A stretch of DNA of 11,443 nucleotides from Candidatus Arcticimaribacter sp. Lineage in GTDB: Bacteria; Bacteroidota; Bacteroidia; Flavobacteriales; Flavobacteriaceae. Shown here in pieces: positions 7,313 through 11,443 of this stretch. The stretch is taken from contig WTJB01000085.1 of NCBI GenBank assembly GCA_011526335.1, positions 1-11,443 of the forward strand, written 5' to 3'. Under the pieces are notes generated by a model. That model did not search any database, was not told the DNA's origin, and saw nothing but the letters and a program-made list of their open reading frames with translations. Numbering within the stretch: position 1 is the stretch's first letter; every line of letters starts with the position of its first letter. The translations under genes and the position numbers were made by a program.

Positions 7313-9208
7313 TCAATATGCTCTTTCTGATTTCCCTTCGTAAAAGTTCATGAAGGCCCTGTTTACCACACGGTTACCCCCTGCGGTAGGATAATTTCCG
7401 GTAAAATACCAATCCCCTAGATTTTCTGGACAAGATTGATGCAATCCATCAACGGTTTGAAAGATAATTTCTACTTCCGCCTTTACGCTATCCTTAGACA
7501 AGAGTAAAGCGATTTCTTTTGAGATTTCTTCATCACTAAAAGGCGCATAGAGTTCTTTTACATGATTAGAAACCTCTTCCCCATAGGCTTCTGTACTTTC
7601 ACTGCACTTTTTATAAATGCTCTTCAAGACAGCTTGCAATTGCCCTTTCTTGGAATGAAGCGATAGGGCAGCCTGGAAAGCGATAAAATCTTCTAGTTTG
7701 GCCATATCTATCCCATAACAATCAGGATAGCGAATCTGTGGTGCACTAGAGACAACTATTATTTTTTTAGGCGAAAGACGATCCAACATGGTTAGAATAC
7801 TTTGCTTTAAGGTCGTCCCACGTACAATACTATCGTCTATAATAACCAATGTATCTGAGTGTTTTATCACCCCGTAAGTGATGTCATATACATGCGCTAC
7901 TAGATCATCTCTACTGTTATCTGAGGTGATGAATGTCCTCAGCTTTGCATCTTTGATGGCAATCTTTTCTATCCTTGGACTAAGGTCAAGTAGGGAGGCT
8001 AATTTTTCTTTGTCCAAAGTAGCATCATTGAGCGCATCAGACATCTTTTGCTTTAAATGCTTTTGCGCAGCATTGACCAAACCGTAAAACGAAGTTTCGG
8101 CAGTGTTGGGGATGTAAGAAAACACGGTATTTTTTAAATCTCCATTAATCCGCTGAAGCACTTGAGGAAACAATATTTCTCCCAGTTTTTTTCGCTCTTG
8201 ATAAATAGAAGCATCGCTTCCTCTGGAGAAGTATATACGTTCAAAAGAGCAGGACTTTTTGGGTAATGGAGTCAATACTTGGTCGATACTTACATCGCCA
8301 GATTTTTTGATTACAATAGCAGCACCGGGGTCTAACTCTTGTATGGTCTCTAGCGGAACATTAAATACCGTCTGTATTACAGGACGTTCAGAAGCGACAA
8401 CCACAATTTCATCATTCTCGCAATAGAACGCCGGACGTATTCCCGCGGGGTCACGTAAAACAAAAGCGTCTCCATGCCCTAACATACCGGCCATTGCATA
8501 ACCTCCATCCCAGTTCTTTGCTGCCTTACGAAGTATCTTTCCAATATTTAGACGCTCGGCGATTAAGGGCGAAGCCTCATATTTATTGTATCCTTCTTTT
8601 TTTAGTTTTTTATAAATCTTGGCCACCGCATCGTCTAAAAAGTGACCTATTTTTTCCATGACGGTAATGGTGTCTGCTTTCTCTTTCGGGTGTTGCCCTA
8701 GGGTTATAAGATTATCAAACAACTCATTTACGTTGGTCATGTTAAAATTCCCTGCAACAATCAGGTTTCTGTGCATCCAATTGTTTTGACGAAGAAAGGG
8801 GTGTACACTTTCGATACTGTTTTTTCCAAACGTTCCATAACGCACGTGTCCTAACATCAATTCTCCCAAATACGGAACAGCTTCTTTAAGGCCTTCTGGG
8901 TTTTCAATAAGTCGAGGGTCTTGTTTTAAGGTGTCCTGTATTCTTGAATTGATTTGGTTAAATACGTCTTGAATGGGTTGCTGCTCAGAGGAACGAACAC
9001 GACTGATATAGCGTTGTCCAGGCTGCATATCAAATTTGATAGAAGCAAAACCCGCACCGTCTTGACCACGGTTGTGCTGTTTTTCCATCATCAAATACAT
9101 CTTGTTGATTCCATATAACGCACTACCGTACTTCTCCTTATAAAAAGACAGTGGCTTTTTTAAACGAATCAAGGCAATTCCGCACTCGTGTTTTATGGCG
9201 TCACTCAT
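7313..9208 (-). CDS. Long, diverged amidophosphoribosyltransferase (PurF-like) protein
   Basis: This 631-residue protein has an N-terminal Ntn glutaminase domain joined to a type-I phosphoribosyltransferase domain, the architecture of glutamine-PRPP amidotransferase, which forms 5-phosphoribosylamine from PRPP and glutamine. Cys9 (HECGIAL) is the expected nucleophile after removal of an eight-residue propeptide; RGQDGAG (47-53), GHVRYGTFG (120-128) and DPAGIRP (253-259) follow. The PRPP loop is VIIDDSIVRGTT (455-466), preceded by LRTFIT (423-428). The C-terminus keeps YFTGNYPT (601-608). It exceeds the roughly 500 residues of classical PurF by about 130. The Fe-S cysteine pair expected just before FTG is absent (GDWYFTG). 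The segment aligned with the oxyanion HNGN reads VAGN, with Ala152 in place of Asn. It overlaps the kinase gene by four nucleotides (ATGA), implying translational coupling. A classical purF may exist elsewhere, so I give no symbol; the chemistry is inferred from the family. Confidence 0.85.
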   Translation of the reverse strand: MSDAIKHECGIALIRLKKPLSFYKEKYGSALYGINKMYLMMEKQHNRGQDGAGFASIKFDMQPGQRYISRVRSSEQQPIQDVFNQINSRIQDTLKQDPRLIENPEGLKEAVPYLGELMLGHVRYGTFGKNSIESVHPFLRQNNWMHRNLIVAGNFNMTNVNELFDNLITLGQHPKEKADTITVMEKIGHFLDDAVAKIYKKLKKEGYNKYEASPLIAERLNIGKILRKAAKNWDGGYAMAGMLGHGDAFVLRDPAGIRPAFYCENDEIVVVASERPVIQTVFNVPLETIQELDPGAAIVIKKSGDVSIDQVLTPLPKKSCSFERIYFSRGSDASIYQERKKLGEILFPQVLQRINGDLKNTVFSYIPNTAETSFYGLVNAAQKHLKQKMSDALNDATLDKEKLASLLDLSPRIEKIAIKDAKLRTFITSDNSRDDLVAHVYDITYGVIKHSDTLVIIDDSIVRGTTLKQSILTMLDRLSPKKIIVVSSAPQIRYPDCYGIDMAKLEDFIAFQAALSLHSKKGQLQAVLKSIYKKCSESTEAYGEEVSNHVKELYAPFSDEEISKEIALLLSKDSVKAEVEIIFQTVDGLHQSCPENLGDWYFTGNYPTAGGNRVVNRAFMNFYEGKSERAY

Positions 9209-10146
9209 AGTATATCGTTGTTTGGATTCCAGTTGAACTGGGTGAGTTCATAAAAAGATCTCATTCGTTCATTCAATGTGTTTTTATCTACCGCTTGTAT
9301 GGCCTCTACGCCAAATTTTTCTACGGTAAAAGAAGCAAAAACAGTCCCGTAAACGAGCGCCGTTTTTAGACTGTCAAAGTCAATTTTTTCGATTTGCGTA
9401 AGACGCCCTGCGAGTCCCCCAGCAAAACTATCGCCAGCGCCTGTAGGATCGACTACCTGATCTATTGGGAAAGCTGGAACGCTAAATGTTTTTCCTTCCC
9501 CAAATAAGAGGGCACCGTGTTCTCCTTTTTTGATGATAATGTATTTAGGGCCCATAGCATGAATCTGCTTGGCCGCCTTGACCAAAGAATGTTCACCCGT
9601 TAAAATACGCGCTTCTTCGTCATTTATAGAAATCAAATCTACTTTCGCAATTACTTTATCTAAATCTTCTCTAAAATGTTCCATCCAAAAATTCATGGAA
9701 TCCAAGAGGATAAAATTGTCTTCAGCTGTCAATTGCTCAATGGCCGAAAGCTGAACAGCCGGATGAAGGTTTCCGATAACCACAACCTTACTGTCCGTAT
9801 AGTTTTCGGGGACAACTGGAGAAAAATTTTCCAAAACATTTAACTGTGTATCTAGTGTAGTTCGGGTATTCATATCGTCATGATACCTGCCGGACCAAAA
9901 AAAGGTTTTCCCTCCCTGTACTGTTTCTACCCCAGATAAGTCGATGCCTTGGGATGTCAACCGCTCCAAATCAGGGGTCAAAAAATCGTCTCCAACCACA
10001 GAAACTAAACTACAATCTACATTAAATTTATTGGCTGCTAAGGCAATGTAAGTCGCTGCTCCACCCAGGATTCTATCGACTTTAGCGTGTGGGGTTTCAA
10101 TAGCATCGTATGCCATGGTACCAACCACAAGTAAGGATTTCTTCAT
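9205..10146 (-). CDS. PfkB/ribokinase-family carbohydrate or nucleoside kinase
   Basis: This 313-residue cytoplasmic kinase probably transfers phosphate from ATP to a sugar or nucleoside hydroxyl. The N-terminus has VVGTMAYD. PfkB signature 1 is GGAATYIALAA (28-38). The N-x-x-E motif that binds Mg/phosphate is NDEE (175-178). Signature 2 is DPTGAGDSFAGG (233-244), with D239 the catalytic base and the GAGD anion hole intact. I start at ATG 10146, since the longer reading from 10152 uses TTG and adds only two residues. The gene follows rnhA after 31 nt and overlaps the purF-like gene by four nucleotides, so kinase and amidotransferase are probably made together. This suggests a ribose, ribose-phosphate or nucleoside substrate, but it is inference from context; fold and active site do not fix the substrate. 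A candidate promoter abuts the start codon. An AAGGAGG at 10176-10170 is 23 nt upstream, too far to be a normal ribosome-binding site. Confidence 0.9.
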   Translation of the reverse strand: MKKSLLVVGTMAYDAIETPHAKVDRILGGAATYIALAANKFNVDCSLVSVVGDDFLTPDLERLTSQGIDLSGVETVQGGKTFFWSGRYHDDMNTRTTLDTQLNVLENFSPVVPENYTDSKVVVIGNLHPAVQLSAIEQLTAEDNFILLDSMNFWMEHFREDLDKVIAKVDLISINDEEARILTGEHSLVKAAKQIHAMGPKYIIIKKGEHGALLFGEGKTFSVPAFPIDQVVDPTGAGDSFAGGLAGRLTQIEKIDFDSLKTALVYGTVFASFTVEKFGVEAIQAVDKNTLNERMRSFYELTQFNWNPNNDIL

Positions 10147-10149
10147 ACG

Positions 10150-10181
10150 CAAAGATAAAACTTCTTTTGCCTCCTTTTCAA
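10150..10181 (-). promoter_or_regulatory. Predicted internal promoter for the kinase/purF-like pair
   Basis: On the minus strand a perfect TAnnTTTG match, TATCTTTG (10157-10150), lies three nucleotides before the kinase ATG. TTG (10181-10179) lies 21 nt upstream of the box and overlaps the rnhA stop codon. Initiation a few bases past the -7 box would fall at or beside the ATG, giving a leaderless message. Confidence 0.4.
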
Positions 10182-10657
10182 GTGGATTGCTTCAGTTTTT
10201 CAAAAAAAATATCCACTTCAAAATTTCCTGACTTGGCCGCTTTTACGGCCAAAGAATCGCAGCGTTCGTTTTGAGGATGATTGTTGTGTCCTTTCACCCA
10301 CTGAAATTGTACTTGATGCTGGGCGTAAATGGCTAAAAAACGCTTCCATAAATCGGGGTTTTTTTTGTCTTTAAACCCTTTTTTTTGCCATCCAAAAACC
10401 CATTTTTTCTCTACGGCGTCGATGACGTACTTCGAATCTGAAATAACACATACCGTTGTCCCCTTTTTTTTGAGTTTCTCCAAAGCTACAATGATGGCCA
10501 GGAGTTCCATTCGATTGTTGGTGGTAAGCCGGTAGCCTGCAGAAAACTCTTTGAAGTAATTTTTACCGGACCATTCCATAATTATGCCATAGCCTCCAGG
10601 GCCAGGGTTACCTAGAGAAGACCCGTCTGTGTAAATATTTACGGCAGCATTATTCAT
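10178..10657 (-). CDS. rnhA: Ribonuclease HI
   Basis: This 159-residue enzyme cleaves the RNA strand of RNA-DNA hybrids, removing R-loops and primer RNA. All catalytic residues are visible: D11 (IYTDGSS), E51 (NRMELLA), D74 (ISDSKYV), H124 (VKGHNNH) and D134 (NERCDSLA). The basic WVFGWQKKGFKDKKN stretch (86-100) matches the substrate-binding handle of E. coli-type RNase HI. Length is typical. I start at ATG 10657, giving MNNAAVNIYTDG; the longer reading from 10672 begins with TTG, adds five residues unlike the family and overlaps purN more. With ATG the gene overlaps the end of purN by eight nucleotides, so translation is probably coupled. The kinase gene follows after 31 nt. No functional link to purine synthesis is known; the arrangement looks like co-transcription only. 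Confidence 0.96.
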   Translation of the reverse strand: MNNAAVNIYTDGSSLGNPGPGGYGIIMEWSGKNYFKEFSAGYRLTTNNRMELLAIIVALEKLKKKGTTVCVISDSKYVIDAVEKKWVFGWQKKGFKDKKNPDLWKRFLAIYAQHQVQFQWVKGHNNHPQNERCDSLAVKAAKSGNFEVDIFFEKLKQST

Positions 10658-11216
10658 GTAACAGCTGAGCAATAACCTTAGGGAAGTGTTCTTGTTCCAA
10701 AAGATGGATTTTTTGCGCTATATCTTCTGCGGTATCGGTCACGTCAATGGGGGTGTTGGCTTGAAAAATAATTGCCCCCTCATCGTATTGTGCGTTGACA
10801 TAGTGTATGGTTATTCCACTCTCGTGTTCCTCAGCCTCCTTTACAGCCTGATGAACATGCATCCCATACATGCCTTTCCCTCCATATTTAGGCAGAAGGG
10901 CGGGATGAATATTGATGATTTTATCCGGAAAAAGCGAAATCAATTCTTCGGGAATCTTTTTTAGGTAACCCGCAAGAACGATTAGATCCGGTTGTATTTT
11001 TTTTAAATAATCCGTCAAAAAACCCGAGGACAAGGCCGAACGATTAAAGTAAATAGCTGGCACTCCCAGAGATTCAACCCGATCAAAAACACCGGCATTG
11101 CGCTTGTTGGACAGTACAGAAACAACCTCAATCTCTTGACTAGATTGAAAATATTGAACTATATTTTCTGCATTAGTGCCCCCACCGGAGGCCAAAATGA
11201 CAATTTTTTTCTTCAT
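10650..11216 (-). CDS. purN: Phosphoribosylglycinamide formyltransferase 1 (GART)
   Basis: This 188-residue cytoplasmic enzyme carries out the third step of de novo purine synthesis, transferring a formyl group from 10-formyltetrahydrofolate to GAR to make FGAR. The phosphate-binding loop is ASGGGTN (9-15). The catalytic triad is N102 and H104 in NIHPALLPKYGGKGMYG, and D145 in the YDEGAIIF segment. LAGYLKKIP (81-89) fits the folate-binding region. Length is close to the E. coli enzyme (212 residues), with a slightly short C-terminus as in other Bacteroidota. It is the first gene of a minus-strand cluster with rnhA, the kinase and the purF-like gene, and is divergent from acpP. A TTACTTTG box (11234-11227), one mismatch from TAnnTTTG, lies ten nucleotides upstream of the ATG, but no -33 element is visible. 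Confidence 0.96.
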   Translation of the reverse strand: MKKKIVILASGGGTNAENIVQYFQSSQEIEVVSVLSNKRNAGVFDRVESLGVPAIYFNRSALSSGFLTDYLKKIQPDLIVLAGYLKKIPEELISLFPDKIINIHPALLPKYGGKGMYGMHVHQAVKEAEEHESGITIHYVNAQYDEGAIIFQANTPIDVTDTAEDIAQKIHLLEQEHFPKVIAQLLHE

Positions 11217-11341
11217 AATTACCTTACAAAGTAAAGCATTCTCTACTAAATAGGCCCTAGAGGGAGCGGGTTTGATTTCTTAATTTTTTGATAAAAAAAG
11301 GATTTTAAAGAATGGAAAGAGTGTATTGTTTTAAAGTTTTT

Positions 11342-11349
11342 TATTTTTG
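11342..11349 (+). promoter_or_regulatory. Predicted -7 box of the acpP promoter
   Basis: TATTTTTG is an exact TAnnTTTG match, 26 nt before the acpP ATG. No TTG lies at the expected 17-23 nt upstream; the nearest (11326-11328) is only 13 nt away, so the -33 element is uncertain. The leader between box and ATG is A-rich without a Shine-Dalgarno site. The rest of the 159-nt gap to purN shows only AT-rich sequence. Confidence 0.45.
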
Positions 11350-11375
11350 TCCCAAACAAAATAAAACCAAATACT

Positions 11376-11443
11376 ATGTCAGACATTTCATCAAGAGTCA
11401 AAGCCATTATCGTTGATAAACTAGGTGTTGACGAAAACGAAGT
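11376..11443 (+). CDS. acpP: Acyl carrier protein, first 22 codons
   Basis: The ATG at 11376 opens a frame reading [18 protein letters not shown] then DENEV before the window ends. This is the first helix of bacterial acyl carrier protein, the cytoplasmic carrier of growing fatty acyl chains in type II fatty acid synthesis. The phosphopantetheine attachment motif DSL would lie beyond the edge, so it cannot be checked here. In Flavobacteriaceae acpP is usually followed by fabF and rnc and is divergent from purN, which agrees with the layout seen. Confidence 0.93.
   Translation, partial: MSDISSRVKAIIVDKLGVDENE

Noticed and set aside
10147..10152. Upstream TTG start for the kinase gene
   Set aside because: It adds only two residues and falls inside the predicted -7 box; ATG 10146 fits family N-termini better.
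10658..10672. Upstream TTG start for rnhA
   Set aside because: It adds five residues inside purN coding sequence; ATG 10657 gives the typical RNase HI N-terminus and length.

Overview
The window looks like chromosomal core DNA from a marine-type member of the Flavobacteriaceae (Bacteroidota). The evidence is an OmpA protein with thrombospondin type-3 repeats, a Bacteroidota-style AddA/AddB pair, the long amidophosphoribosyltransferase variant, a purN gene divergent from acpP, AT-rich spacers without usable Shine-Dalgarno sites, and promoter-like sequences matching the Bacteroidota pattern TTG/TTTG - about 20 nt - TAnnTTTG. The genus cannot be fixed from this stretch.

Left part (1-6423, all minus strand): a double-strand-break repair locus interrupted by an outer-membrane gene. 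In order of transcription these are addA (helicase-nuclease, 6423 to 3316), ompA (3225 to 1885, with its own promoter and a strong terminator) and an addB-like gene (GTG start at 1783) that is still open at the left edge. The addB-like gene is easy to miss because it has a GTG start and no stop inside the window, but 594 codons are uninterrupted and clearly recognisable.

Middle (6424-7312): a manganese-type superoxide dismutase gene on the plus strand. It shares a 63-bp divergent promoter region with addA and is closed by two hairpin terminators, the second of which is symmetric and probably also ends the facing purF-like operon.

Right part (7313-11216, minus strand): a tight cluster purN - rnhA - pfkB-family kinase - purF-like. 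purN and rnhA overlap by 8 nt and the kinase and purF-like genes by 4 nt. A promoter-like sequence directly abuts the kinase start codon. purN makes FGAR from GAR. The purF-like protein is a diverged 631-residue amidophosphoribosyltransferase homologue lacking the Fe-S cysteines, and the kinase is of unknown substrate, so the cluster points to purine/ribose-phosphate metabolism. The right edge holds the first 22 codons of acpP, divergent from purN.

No tRNA, rRNA, CRISPR, insertion sequence or phage gene is visible. I see no evidence of an unknown defence or mobile system; the most interesting points are the diverged purF-like enzyme and its kinase partner, a Gly at a normally Glu position in AddA motif V, and compact, possibly leaderless, promoters.
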